Shown piece after piece: positions 8,131 through 16,328 of a DNA stretch of 64,000 bases. The DNA comes from Calothrix sp. NIES-4101. Lineage in GTDB: Bacteria > Cyanobacteriota > Cyanobacteriia > Cyanobacteriales > Nostocaceae. The stretch covers positions 682,001 to 746,000 of the forward strand of contig AP018280.1 in assembly GCA_004296455.1 (NCBI GenBank). The letters run 5' to 3'. A program made the translations under genes and the position numbers. Position 1 is the stretch's first letter; each line of letters opens with the position of its first letter. The notes beneath the pieces are model-generated. The model was not told the DNA's origin. It saw nothing but the letters and a program-made list of their open reading frames with translations, and searched no databases.

Positions 8131-9326
8131 TGACTAATGAATATGGATTCCCACCATCTCTTCTTGAGGCACCACTGGAGCAAAGATTGCTTTATTTTAA
8201 AAATCCCAATGTTGCAATTATGCACCAAAAATTAAAAATAGCCTTTAACAAGGTTTTTCGTACTATTCATGAACCAGCAGGAGCCTCAATCATTCTAGTA
8301 ATTGGTCCATCAGGTGTTGGAAAATCAACCTTGCTATCTCTGCTCGAAAAGAAGATATTGCTTGAGAGCATACAACAAATGTCCGCTGACCCTGGCTGGG
8401 TTCCAATTGTTCGTGTTGAAGCACTTGCACCAGGAAAAGGAACTTTTCGCTGGAAAAATTTTTACAAAACCATATTATTAGCGGTTGATGAACCAGGTAT
8501 TGAGCAAAAAATTGATTACGAATCAGATGGTATTAGTCGAAATCATCAGGGAAGATTGATGATAGGTTTGAAAGCAACGGAGGATTCTTTACGTTTTTCT
8601 ATGGAAAAAGCGTTGATTCATCGTCACCCTTATACCTTAGCAGTTGATGAATTTCAGCACATCGGTAAGATGGCAGGTGCAGAACTTCTACAAGCACATA
8701 TGGACTGTGTAAAGTCGGCAGTCAATCTAACTAAGGTTCCTTGGACTGGATTTGGTACTTATCAGTTACTGAATTTTTTGGAGTTAAGTCCACAACTTTC
8801 ACGACGCACTAAAATTATCCATTTTCCACGCTATAGTCTGGATTGTGATAAAGATATTAATGAATTTTTAAGAGTGTTGGAACATCTTCAATTGAAAATG
8901 CCACTTGTGCAAACTCCACCTTTGCGACAGAAATACTGGGAATTTTGTTACGAACGCAGTATTGGAAATATTGGCACTCTTATTGGTTGGCTAACAGACG
9001 CTTATGACCTATGTATTTCTGAAAATGCAACGACTCTAACATTTGAACATCTTCAAGAAACAGCTAAATCGGCTCGTGAATGTGAGCAAATGGCATCCGA
9101 AGCAATCCAAGGGGAAGAAAAACTGATAGATAATAAATATATAAATAAGAATCTACGTGCCATTCTTGGATTTGATAATAGTCAGACTAAAATGCATAAG
9201 CATGATGGGTTAAATAGTGACGATAATCAACAAGTTAATAATTACAAGTCCAGACAAAAAAGAAAACCATTTCAACGTAATCCCAAACGCGATAAAGTTG
9301 GAATTCGCGAATCAGAAAAATCATAA
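8130..9326 (+). CDS. tnsC: TnsC AAA+ ATPase (398 aa)
   Basis: This is the regulator linking target selection to the transposase. Walker A is GPSGVGKST (near residues 55-63) and Walker B is YTLAVDEFQ (near 170). The length is typical of cyanobacterial Tn7-like TnsC. The start at 8130 overlaps the tnsAB stop (TAATG), with GGAGG 7 bases upstream. An in-frame ATG at 8124 would lie too close to that site. The C-terminal 60 residues are Lys/Arg/Asn-rich and probably disordered. The coupled start suggests fixed stoichiometry with TnsAB. Confidence 0.93.
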   Translation: MTNEYGFPPSLLEAPLEQRLLYFKNPNVAIMHQKLKIAFNKVFRTIHEPAGASIILVIGPSGVGKSTLLSLLEKKILLESIQQMSADPGWVPIVRVEALAPGKGTFRWKNFYKTILLAVDEPGIEQKIDYESDGISRNHQGRLMIGLKATEDSLRFSMEKALIHRHPYTLAVDEFQHIGKMAGAELLQAHMDCVKSAVNLTKVPWTGFGTYQLLNFLELSPQLSRRTKIIHFPRYSLDCDKDINEFLRVLEHLQLKMPLVQTPPLRQKYWEFCYERSIGNIGTLIGWLTDAYDLCISENATTLTFEHLQETAKSARECEQMASEAIQGEEKLIDNKYINKNLRAILGFDNSQTKMHKHDGLNSDDNQQVNNYKSRQKRKPFQRNPKRDKVGIRESEKS

Positions 9327-9383
9327 ATAAATTATTTTGTCACGAGAATATCTCAATTATCGAAACAATCGGGTCTAAAACCT

Positions 9384-9435
9384 CGCCTTTTAAGGCGAAC
9401 AGTTTTGTCACGGAGTTAAAACCCTGTGACAAAAC
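9384..9435 (+). terminator. Two adjacent hairpins between tnsC and tniQ
   Basis: CGCCTTTTAAGGCG (9384-9397) is a perfect palindrome. GTTTTGTCAC (9402-9411) pairs exactly with GTGACAAAAC (9426-9435) across a 14-base loop. A partial third copy of TTTTGTCACG lies near 9338. There is no long T-run after the stems, so a terminator is one option. A processing or regulatory structure separating tnsC from tniQ is another. Confidence 0.45.
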
Positions 9436-9437
9436 GT

Positions 9438-9470
9438 AATTGCGAATTGCGAATTACGAATTGCGAATTG
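9438..9470 (+). repeat. Heptamer tandem repeat (AATTGCG/AATTACG)
   Basis: Four to five head-to-tail copies of a 7-base unit form a short tandem repeat of the type common in heterocystous cyanobacteria. The same family occurs at about 50139-50166, in virD4, and 62797-62850. It is not a CRISPR array, because there are no spacers. Confidence 0.75.
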
Positions 9471-9525
9471 GTTTATATCTCTTCAAAAAAGTTTCAAGCA
9501 TTTAAATAAACATGAGGAAAAATAT

Positions 9526-11094
9526 ATGATATTGAAATTTAAACCATTAGAAATATACGATTTAGGCTTACCTGATATTCCCAAACGTAGTCACTTATAT
9601 CACCTAAAGCCTATCGGGATTTCAACGCCTGATGTCGAAAGCTTAACTGGTTACATTGCTCGTTTAGCTCAAACACATTGTATGTCTACTGGACAGTTAA
9701 TATGTCGGGAAGTGATGCCAATGTTAAAGCCAGAATATGCGTCTGATATCACGGATATATATAAAAACTTTCTTAGTGAAAAAGAAAGTAGAGCATATAA
9801 TGGTACAGGTTTGATGGCAAGTAATGTTGTTAATGCCTGTCAGACTTTAACCGGGTGCAATCAATTACAATTTTTAACACTATTGGCATTTAGAGAAGTT
9901 TTGTATCCAAAGGATTTGTTCCGACCTTTTAAAGCCTGGTGCCCAATTTGTTATCAACAGTGGCAGATGACAGGGCAAGTATTATTTGAGCCTTTAATTT
10001 GGTCATTGAATCAAGTTACTATTTGTCAGCACCATCTCCAATCATTGCAAACTAATTGTCCTCATTGTCAGAAACGGATGTACTTTATAGAATTCCATTC
10101 TCGACCTGGATACTGTTCTAAGTGCGGAGGATGGCTTGGAACTCCTTTGATATCAGAAACTCAAGGATTGCCTGAAAAAGAAATAGAATCGCAACTTTGG
10201 ATAATCAGAAATGTTGGAAAGTTAATAGCAACAGTTCCTAATTTGTCTTTTACCCCTAAAAGAGAAATAATTGCCAAATCAATAAATGATTATATTAATC
10301 AATTAACTCCAGCCAATCAAACTGCTTTTGCTCAAATTTGTGGGATATCTCATGGAGGACTATTTAAGTGGATTACGGGTAACTCAATTCCTACATTAAC
10401 TAAAGCGTTGCAAATTTGTGCCTGTTTAAATATAGAACTAATAGATTTCTTGAATGGACAGATTTGCGAATTATCTAATGATATAATAGTTAGTCTATTA
10501 ACATCTCATCAACAATCAAAAATTAGGCAATATGAAGAAAAGCCTAAAAGAAAACCTCTGGGTTTGCGTAAAATTAAGCAAGAACTGTTAAAGGCTTTGA
10601 AAGAGTATCCTCCAAAATCTGTAACAGACATTCGGAAACGTTTGGGACTAAAAGCCAATTCAACTTTCTATTACTACTTTCCTGAAATTAGTCGTCAAAT
10701 TTCTGCAAACTATGCTTTATACCGTAAAAATGATAAACATCAGCAAATAGAAAATGCACTTTTTTCTCAAAATTATCAGGATGAGTATCCTCCCTCTAGT
10801 TTGACAGAAGTTTCTAAAAGGATAGGAATAGGCATCCGAGCATTATACGAACATTTTCCCGAAAAGTGCTATGAAATTGCTGAAAAGTATGCTAAGTACA
10901 AACTTGAATCTGCGCTTCAAAAGCGAGAAGAAATCCGGCAACAGGTTCGTTTTGCTGCTTTACAACTCCATAATCAGAGTATTAAACCTACCTCCGCAAA
11001 AATTAATCAATTTTTAAATAATCCAGGATATATGTTCAAGAAAACTGCTCAAATAACATTGTCTGAAATATTGCACGAGTTGGGTTATAAATAA
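9526..11094 (+). CDS. TniQ/TnsD-family target-selection protein (522 aa)
   Basis: This protein chooses the insertion site and recruits TnsC. Residues about 30-230 are the TniQ domain, with zinc-binding cysteine/histidine pairs (CPICYQQW, CQHH, CPHC, CSKCGGW). Residues about 255-310 resemble an HTH. From about 345 on there are two related helical modules, each starting YPP(K/S)S(V/L)T and ending in an aromatic FP motif, as in TnsD C-terminal DNA-binding repeats. The length fits TnsD better than the short TniQ of CRISPR-guided systems. A GAGGA ribosome site precedes the ATG. It is the only target selector in the element. Confidence 0.88.
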   Translation: MILKFKPLEIYDLGLPDIPKRSHLYHLKPIGISTPDVESLTGYIARLAQTHCMSTGQLICREVMPMLKPEYASDITDIYKNFLSEKESRAYNGTGLMASNVVNACQTLTGCNQLQFLTLLAFREVLYPKDLFRPFKAWCPICYQQWQMTGQVLFEPLIWSLNQVTICQHHLQSLQTNCPHCQKRMYFIEFHSRPGYCSKCGGWLGTPLISETQGLPEKEIESQLWIIRNVGKLIATVPNLSFTPKREIIAKSINDYINQLTPANQTAFAQICGISHGGLFKWITGNSIPTLTKALQICACLNIELIDFLNGQICELSNDIIVSLLTSHQQSKIRQYEEKPKRKPLGLRKIKQELLKALKEYPPKSVTDIRKRLGLKANSTFYYYFPEISRQISANYALYRKNDKHQQIENALFSQNYQDEYPPSSLTEVSKRIGIGIRALYEHFPEKCYEIAEKYAKYKLESALQKREEIRQQVRFAALQLHNQSIKPTSAKINQFLNNPGYMFKKTAQITLSEILHELGYK

Positions 11095-11241
11095 AATATT
11101 TTCTGGATTATTTACAAAACCGGGGTTTTGATATTTAGACCCAAGGTCAATATACAATGAAGATTTAGACAAGCATTAGTTGACCATAAGTAAATACAAG
11201 CATTAAATGTACATTTTGGACAACTTATGATTGTTGTCGCA
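11095..11241 (+). repeat. Transposon right end with internal motif repeats
   Basis: ACAAGCATTA occurs twice, 27 bases apart (11169-11178 and 11196-11205). TTAGTTGACCA lies at 11176-11186, GGACAACTTAT (inverse of the left-end AAGTTGTCC motif) at 11218-11228, and the terminal ATTGTTGTCGCA at 11230-11241. The closely packed sites within about 75 bp contrast with more widely spaced ones on the left, as in Tn7 where the ends differ in TnsB-site spacing. Confidence 0.6.
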
Positions 11242-11833
11242 TGTTCCAACATACGCTGCAAAATATGGTTTGGATAATTCGATTTGTGGTGATTGCCCGT
11301 TAAAGTTAAGCAAAACTGGTAGTTGCTATGTCAATCTCCTCACACCAAATAATATTTATCGTTCCTATATAGCTGGTAATTATCCAAAGTTTAGCGAGAA
11401 AGAATTAGCACTTTTAGAACACTATCGCTATCCAATTAGATTGGGTTCCTACGGCGACCCAACTGCAATACCATTGGAAATTTGGGAATCGATTATTTTG
11501 GCATCGGGTAAGCATACGGGATACACACATCGACATAAAAGTTGCGATTCCCGATGGCAAGAATACCTTATGGCTTCTGTACATAGTATCCCGGAAGCAA
11601 AGCAAGCGCAAAAGCAAGGATGGAGAACTTTCCGAATCATCGCTCCCGATGCAGTATTAAGCGATAACGAAATACTTTGCCGACACACGGAAGATGATCG
11701 AAATAGTTGCAGTACATGTCTTTTATGTGATGGGAAATCATCTAAACCAAATATTGCTGATAAAGCTCATGGGCTGAATTGGAAAGTGTCGAATTTTCTC
11801 AAATATCTCGAATCAACATCAAATTCAATTTAG
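11242..11833 (+). pseudogene. 3' part of the gene split by the Tn7-like transposon
   Basis: Begins with the second TGTTC copy (11242-11246). The reading frame continues from the 5' part at 4776-4926 and runs to the stop at 11833. It contains the Cys motif ICGDCPL and a later Cys cluster (CSTCLLCDG), suggesting metal binding. A TTG inside the transposon end is in frame with this part, but a start there would lack the conserved N-terminus. Function unknown; inactive as found. Confidence 0.85.
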
Positions 11834-11904
11834 CCAGATAAGGCAGGAATGAAAGTGTGTTAGATCGTTTCTACCTTTTTCGATTATTAGCCTCACGATA
11901 GCGA

Positions 11905-11948
11905 AAAGTTTGTGGGGACGGTTTCCGTCCACAAAACTTTTCAAGACA
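11905..11948 (+). repeat. 44-bp dispersed hairpin repeat, copy 1
   Basis: This is identical over 44 bp to 33915-33958. It contains GTTTGTGGGGACGG followed by CCGTCCACAAAAC, which pair as an imperfect stem around a TTT loop. It lies 32 bases before the gene at 11981. The second copy lies 74 bases before the relaxase gene. Confidence 0.75.
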
Positions 11949-11980
11949 AGAGTTTAAAAAAGCGATCGGGAGTAAAAATT

Positions 11981-12295
11981 ATGGCGGAAGTTTTGAGTAC
12001 ACCCCAATTTCAAGTATTAACTCACCAATATACTGGAGAGAAAACCGGAAGAATTTATTTTCCAGCTTTGTTTTTGGCAGAGTTTCACGTGAATCTTGCC
12101 ACCGGGGAGTATCCCCGTGGCAAAGTTCACACAAGTGTTACTAAATGGTTGCAACAAAAGGAGATTATTTTCGGCGAGGCGGATGTAAAACAGTACGGGG
12201 ATGGCTCATTTAGATTATATTTTCGGGTGAGTAATTGTTTGGAAGAGGAATATTTTCGGTTAGTAAATACCCTCATGGAGAAAGCTATGAATTGA
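11981..12295 (+). CDS. Hypothetical plasmid protein (104 aa)
   Basis: The ATG at 11981 is chosen because the upstream in-frame extension is encoded by the 44-bp repeat. The protein is small, soluble and beta-rich (FQVLTHQYTGEKTGRIYF, GSFRLYFRV). The family is not recognised. It lies between the transposon-split gene and the RecD2-type helicase, same direction, so it may share their transcription. The repeat hairpin directly upstream could influence its expression. Confidence 0.55.
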   Translation: MAEVLSTPQFQVLTHQYTGEKTGRIYFPALFLAEFHVNLATGEYPRGKVHTSVTKWLQQKEIIFGEADVKQYGDGSFRLYFRVSNCLEEEYFRLVNTLMEKAMN

Positions 12296-12357
12296 AGTTT
12301 TGGAAATGAAGAGAAATGTCGATGTTGTTAAAATATCATTATTATTTTATTTAGTTG

Positions 12358-12393
12358 AGCGATACTCCCTCCGGGAGTGGCTTGTCGCCAACG
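12358..12393. repeat. Dispersed palindromic repeat
   Basis: This is a GCGATACTCCCTCCGGGAG-type palindrome followed by CGCCAACGC, a member of the degenerate repeat family noted at 1591 and 16167. It lies in the 209-bp gap before the helicase gene. A reading frame across it (12300-12542) is not considered a gene. Confidence 0.55.
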
Positions 12394-12504
12394 CATACGA
12401 AGTTTGTTACGCTTATAGTACGATAGTTCTAGTTATAATTGATTCAAACTTCCCCTATTGCCAATCATCTCGGTATAATATTTGCGCCCCACAACCAAGC
12501 GAAA

Positions 12505-14751
12505 ATGTCCAGTTCGTACAAAGTAAAACAGGAACCAAATAACGCCACTCCCAAGCAGGAATCAATCACGGGGGTGGTAGAACGTTTGACTTTCCATTCC
12601 GAGGAATCTGGTTACACGATCGCACGGTTACAGCGCCCAAGAGTATCAGAATTGACTACAATTGCTGGTAACTTTGCAGGCATTCAACCTGGACAAACGC
12701 TACAACTAAATGGCTTTTGGCGTGAACATCCCCAATATGGCTTACAGTTTCAAGTCACCAACTATAAAGAAACCAAACCCGCCACCATTACGGGTATCGA
12801 AAAGTATTTAGGTAGTGGTCTAATTAAAGGAGTTGGTCCGGTTACAGCCAAGCGCATTGTCGCCCACTTCGGCTTGGAAACTTTGGATATCATTGAAAAC
12901 CAGATCGATCGCCTCCACGAAGTTAGCGGTATTGCCAAAAAGCGAATCGCGATGATAAAAACAGCCTGGAACGAGCAGAAAGCCATCAAGGAAGTGATGA
13001 TATTTTTGCAGACTCATGGCGTATCAACGACTTACGCAGTCAAGATTTATAAAAATTACGGCGATCGCTCGATTGGAATCGTCACCAACAACCCGTATCA
13101 ACTGGCTACCGACATCTATGGGATTGGCTTTATCACAGCCGACCAAATTGCGAGAAATCTAGGTGTACCAGCAGATTCGGAATTTCGCTATCGTTCGGGA
13201 CTTACCCATGTATTAAATGAAGCATCGGAAGATGGACATTGTTATTTACCCCAACCCGAATTAATAGAAAAAGCATCTCAATGTCTCAAAACCAACGAGC
13301 ATCAGCCGACAGAGGAAGCAATAACTGAAATTATTAAAACCATGTCCTACCAGGACGAATTAATTCGCGAATCTGCCCCTGACAAAACCTTACTTTGTTA
13401 CAATCCAGCATTTTTTAACACTGAGAATAACTTGGCATTACTCATAGGTCAGTGTTTGAAAAACCAGGTAAATCCAGATATAGAGCGTGTTCGCACCTGG
13501 TTAACCAGATTTACCGAAAGTCGCAAAGTCGAACTTTCTCCCCAACAACAGGAAGCAGTGGAGATGGCTGCCTACTCGAAAGTCTCGATTTTAACGGGTG
13601 GACCCGGAACAGGGAAAACCTTTAGTGTGCGGGCGATCGTGCAACTTTGGAAAGCAATGGGGAAAGTGATCGCCCTCGCAGCACCAACAGGAAGGGCAGC
13701 ACAACGGTTAACCGAGATGACGGGATTGGAAGCTAAAACCGTGCATCGCTTGCTGGAGTTTGACCCCAAGAATATGGGGTTTAAGCGGGATATGAAAAAT
13801 CCGTTGCCCCAGAAAGCGATTATTGTTGATGAGGCGAGTATGTTGGATTTATTCCTGGCATATAGTTTAATTAAAGCTGTCCCCGAAGACGGGCAAATCC
13901 TGTTTGTGGGAGATATCGACCAACTACCATCGGTTGGACCGGGTAAAATATTGGCAGATTTGATAAATTCGGGGAAAGTACCAGTTGTCAGGTTAACGCA
14001 GATATTCCGCCAAGCTCAAACGAGCGCGATTATTCGCAATGCTCACCAAATCAACCAGGGTCAATATCCAAATATGGAGCCGATTTCCGACGCTCCCAAA
14101 TCCGATTGTTTATGGCACGGTGGGGGACAGCAACCGGAACATGGAGTGCAAGCAATTAGCGAGTTGATTGCAGATTTCGTTCCCAAGTTGGGTTTTAATC
14201 CGGTGTTCGACGTGCAAGTTTTGGCTCCAATGACCAGGGGATTAGTGGGGACGCGCAATTTAAACAACGTGTTGCAGCAGTTGATTAATCCTCCAAGTTC
14301 GGAAAAGGTTGAAGTAACGAGAGGTGGAGTGATTTTTCGGGTGGGCGATCGCGTCATCCAACTCACCAACGACTACAATCGTGAGGTATTTAACGGGGAT
14401 GTGGGATTTATTACCAACATCGACACCGAAGAGCAGGAAGTAATCGTCCAGTATCAAGATAGAGATGTGACCTACGATTATGCAGATTTGAACGAGTTAG
14501 CTTTGGCTTGGAGCGTTACTATCCACAAATCCCAAGGTTCAGAATATCCAGTGGTGATTATGCCGATTTATACCCAGCATTTTATGCTTCTGTCGCGGAA
14601 TTTAATTTATACCGGGCTAACTCGTGCGAAGAGATTGGCGATAATTGTTGGTTCCAAAAAGGCGATCGGTATGGCTGTGAGGTCTGTTAACCAGAAGGAG
14701 CGGTATACCCAATTGCGCGAAAGATTGGCTCAAATTTCTGCGATCGCTTGA
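12505..14751 (+). CDS. recD2: RecD2-type ATP-dependent DNA helicase (748 aa)
   Basis: This is a superfamily 1 5'-3' helicase of the RecD2 type. The N-terminal about 90 residues form an OB-like domain, followed by helix-hairpin-helix motifs (SGLIKGVGPVTAKRI). Walker A is GGPGTGKT, Walker B IIVDEASMLD, then GDIDQLPSVGPG, and motif VI is YTGLTRAKR. All core motifs are intact. The length matches RecD2. RecD2 proteins act alone, not in RecBCD, in DNA repair and replication-fork processing. On a plasmid it may assist replication or transfer (inference). The ATG at 12505 is preferred to a TTG at 12439. Confidence 0.9.
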   Translation: MSSSYKVKQEPNNATPKQESITGVVERLTFHSEESGYTIARLQRPRVSELTTIAGNFAGIQPGQTLQLNGFWREHPQYGLQFQVTNYKETKPATITGIEKYLGSGLIKGVGPVTAKRIVAHFGLETLDIIENQIDRLHEVSGIAKKRIAMIKTAWNEQKAIKEVMIFLQTHGVSTTYAVKIYKNYGDRSIGIVTNNPYQLATDIYGIGFITADQIARNLGVPADSEFRYRSGLTHVLNEASEDGHCYLPQPELIEKASQCLKTNEHQPTEEAITEIIKTMSYQDELIRESAPDKTLLCYNPAFFNTENNLALLIGQCLKNQVNPDIERVRTWLTRFTESRKVELSPQQQEAVEMAAYSKVSILTGGPGTGKTFSVRAIVQLWKAMGKVIALAAPTGRAAQRLTEMTGLEAKTVHRLLEFDPKNMGFKRDMKNPLPQKAIIVDEASMLDLFLAYSLIKAVPEDGQILFVGDIDQLPSVGPGKILADLINSGKVPVVRLTQIFRQAQTSAIIRNAHQINQGQYPNMEPISDAPKSDCLWHGGGQQPEHGVQAISELIADFVPKLGFNPVFDVQVLAPMTRGLVGTRNLNNVLQQLINPPSSEKVEVTRGGVIFRVGDRVIQLTNDYNREVFNGDVGFITNIDTEEQEVIVQYQDRDVTYDYADLNELALAWSVTIHKSQGSEYPVVIMPIYTQHFMLLSRNLIYTGLTRAKRLAIIVGSKKAIGMAVRSVNQKERYTQLRERLAQISAIA

Positions 14752-14755
14752 ATTT

Positions 14756-16201
14756 CTACAAAGTTCTCACACTGACAACATGGGGAGGTGTAGAATCGGG
14801 AGGGTAAATAACATCAACCTGTACTTGACGATTGCTATTGGCAGGCATTTTTAACTTGACCAACGGTTCTAAAATTTGCCCTGTGCGATGCCACAAATGT
14901 ACATAGCGCATTATTTGCTTGCCCCTATCATCCACATACTTGACCCGCACCGTACCTCGGAAAAAGGGAAAATCTAATGATGGTTTGCGAAAACGGATTC
15001 CACCTCGGGATAACTTATCTTCCTTCAGGGGTGTTTCCAAGGTGACGCTCACGGTTTGAGTTTGTTTGGAGCTATTTTGCAAAGGTAAAGTCAATTTATA
15101 CTCGATCCCATAATTGCCGTGAGCTTCGTATGCTGTATCAGGATAGCGGACTAACATTTTGGCTGTCTGGTTTTGCTCGGTTCCCAACCTACCACCGCGT
15201 AGAGTTACTAATCCATAAGAAATAGCCCTCCCCGGTTGGGGAATCTTTAATTGGGGTTTAGTGCCTCCGAGATTATCTGCCAGTACCGCTTGCCATTGGG
15301 AACCTTGGGAAACACCCGCGACACGACCATAAATTAACTGACCACCCACAGCATCGGGAGGTGTGGGTATTTTATCGCGAGGTCCGGCGAAATTACCGTT
15401 GTTGAGCAATGCTTGCCATTCACCCAAATTTGGTTGGCGCTCGCGATTGTCTGGATTTTTCTTGGCAAACATTGCCAAACTCGCAATGTATATTTTCCCG
15501 CTACTTTCCAATCGGAAAAAACTCGAGCGACCGTTTACGGGTTTTTCCAAATCGCGCACGGGAATAGGATGATTCAGCAACATACGGGTTTGTCCGGGGG
15601 CAATTACCAATTTTGCGGGGAAATCGGGTTGACGCACACCTCGCAAAACATCCGCAACTGCTCTGGCTCCGGGACCAGAAAAGGCTTTACCATCATTATT
15701 CTCAATATAGGGCGGCAATGTCACAAATGGTGCCTCCGTCATCAAATAGCTTGCTCCTTGGAGCAGATTCACCGTCACGGATTTTCTCCCTGGGTTGTGC
15801 AACATCACCCCGATATATAGGGTTTGCAAGTCCTTGGGAGTGTGGGTGTAGTGATGGGCAAATAGATCGAAACGTCCTTGAAATGGATAATTTAAGTGGG
15901 GTAAGGAGAATTTTTTGCCAGTCGGAGGAAATGTAGAGAGCAAAATTCCCTCATTTTTAATCCATTCAGGACTGTTGCTATTGAAAACAGGAATTGTATT
16001 TAGTGTACCGGGTAAAGCCCGTATTTCTCCCGCTTGGATAATTTCCTGCGCTGTTGGTTTTGGTGTTGGGTTCGCTGGTGCCTGGGCTGTGGTGCGTAAT
16101 ATTTGGTTAACTTCCAATCCCAACAGGGTTAAGCTGATTGGTAAAAATAGTGTTACTTGTGGTTTGAGCGATACTCCTGCGGAGTCGCTGCGCGAACGCA
16201 T
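14756..16201 (-). CDS. DUF3370-family secreted protein (481 aa)
   Basis: I recognise the cyanobacteria-specific DUF3370 family: an N-terminal hydrophobic segment (LFLPISLTLLGLEV) followed by a Pro/Thr-rich linker and a large beta-rich domain. The hydrophobic part with downstream AQA suggests a signal peptide and a periplasmic or surface location. The function is unknown. The first about 13 residues (MRSRSDSAGVSLK) are encoded by a dispersed palindromic repeat at 16167-16200, so the natural N-terminus was probably altered. The gene is convergent with the helicase gene, 4 bases apart. Confidence 0.8.
   Translation of the reverse strand: MRSRSDSAGVSLKPQVTLFLPISLTLLGLEVNQILRTTAQAPANPTPKPTAQEIIQAGEIRALPGTLNTIPVFNSNSPEWIKNEGILLSTFPPTGKKFSLPHLNYPFQGRFDLFAHHYTHTPKDLQTLYIGVMLHNPGRKSVTVNLLQGASYLMTEAPFVTLPPYIENNDGKAFSGPGARAVADVLRGVRQPDFPAKLVIAPGQTRMLLNHPIPVRDLEKPVNGRSSFFRLESSGKIYIASLAMFAKKNPDNRERQPNLGEWQALLNNGNFAGPRDKIPTPPDAVGGQLIYGRVAGVSQGSQWQAVLADNLGGTKPQLKIPQPGRAISYGLVTLRGGRLGTEQNQTAKMLVRYPDTAYEAHGNYGIEYKLTLPLQNSSKQTQTVSVTLETPLKEDKLSRGGIRFRKPSLDFPFFRGTVRVKYVDDRGKQIMRYVHLWHRTGQILEPLVKLKMPANSNRQVQVDVIYPPDSTPPHVVSVRTL
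16167..16200. repeat. Dispersed palindromic repeat at the 5' end of the DUF3370 gene
   Basis: GAGCGATACTCCTGCGGAGTCG followed by CGCGAACGC is a palindromic element that supplies the start codon and first codons of the DUF3370 gene on the minus strand. It is the same family as the copies at 1591 and 12358. Confidence 0.55.
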
Positions 16202-16328
16202 AAATCAAATTAAATTTGCTGGGAACAAAGCAGTTACTTTGTATACAATAATACTTTTGATGAAGATGCGGTTGCGCGAATTGCTCCCAACGCAACTAAA
16301 TCACCCTTCCTTTGGAAATTAATCGAAC

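Larger units (their letters stand above)
4927..11241 (+). mobile_element. Complete Tn7-like transposon with TnsAB fusion (6315 bp)
   Basis: The left end starts TGCGACAACAAT (4927-4938) and the right end finishes ATTGTTGTCGCA (11230-11241), a perfect 12-bp inverted match. The 5 bases outside both ends are identical (TGTTC, 4922-4926 and 11242-11246), the duplication size expected of Tn7-type transposition. The two halves of the host gene rejoin in frame. The only genes inside are tnsAB, tnsC and a tniQ/tnsD gene, all on the plus strand. No Cas gene, CRISPR array or other cargo was found. The match of ends, duplication and gene content makes the call firm. Confidence 0.95.

Noticed and set aside
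9438-9470. Possible CRISPR array inside the Tn7-like element
   Set aside because: The repeats are contiguous 7-base units without spacers, of the common cyanobacterial heptamer type. No Cas12k, Cascade or tracrRNA-like gene was found in the element.
11231-11833. Independent 200-aa gene starting at TTG 11231
   Set aside because: The TTG lies inside the transposon end. The frame is the 3' part of the gene split at 4926 and rejoins exactly.
12300-12542. 80-aa reading frame before the helicase gene
   Set aside because: It is largely encoded by a dispersed palindromic repeat and overlaps the helicase start in another frame; composition is not protein-like.
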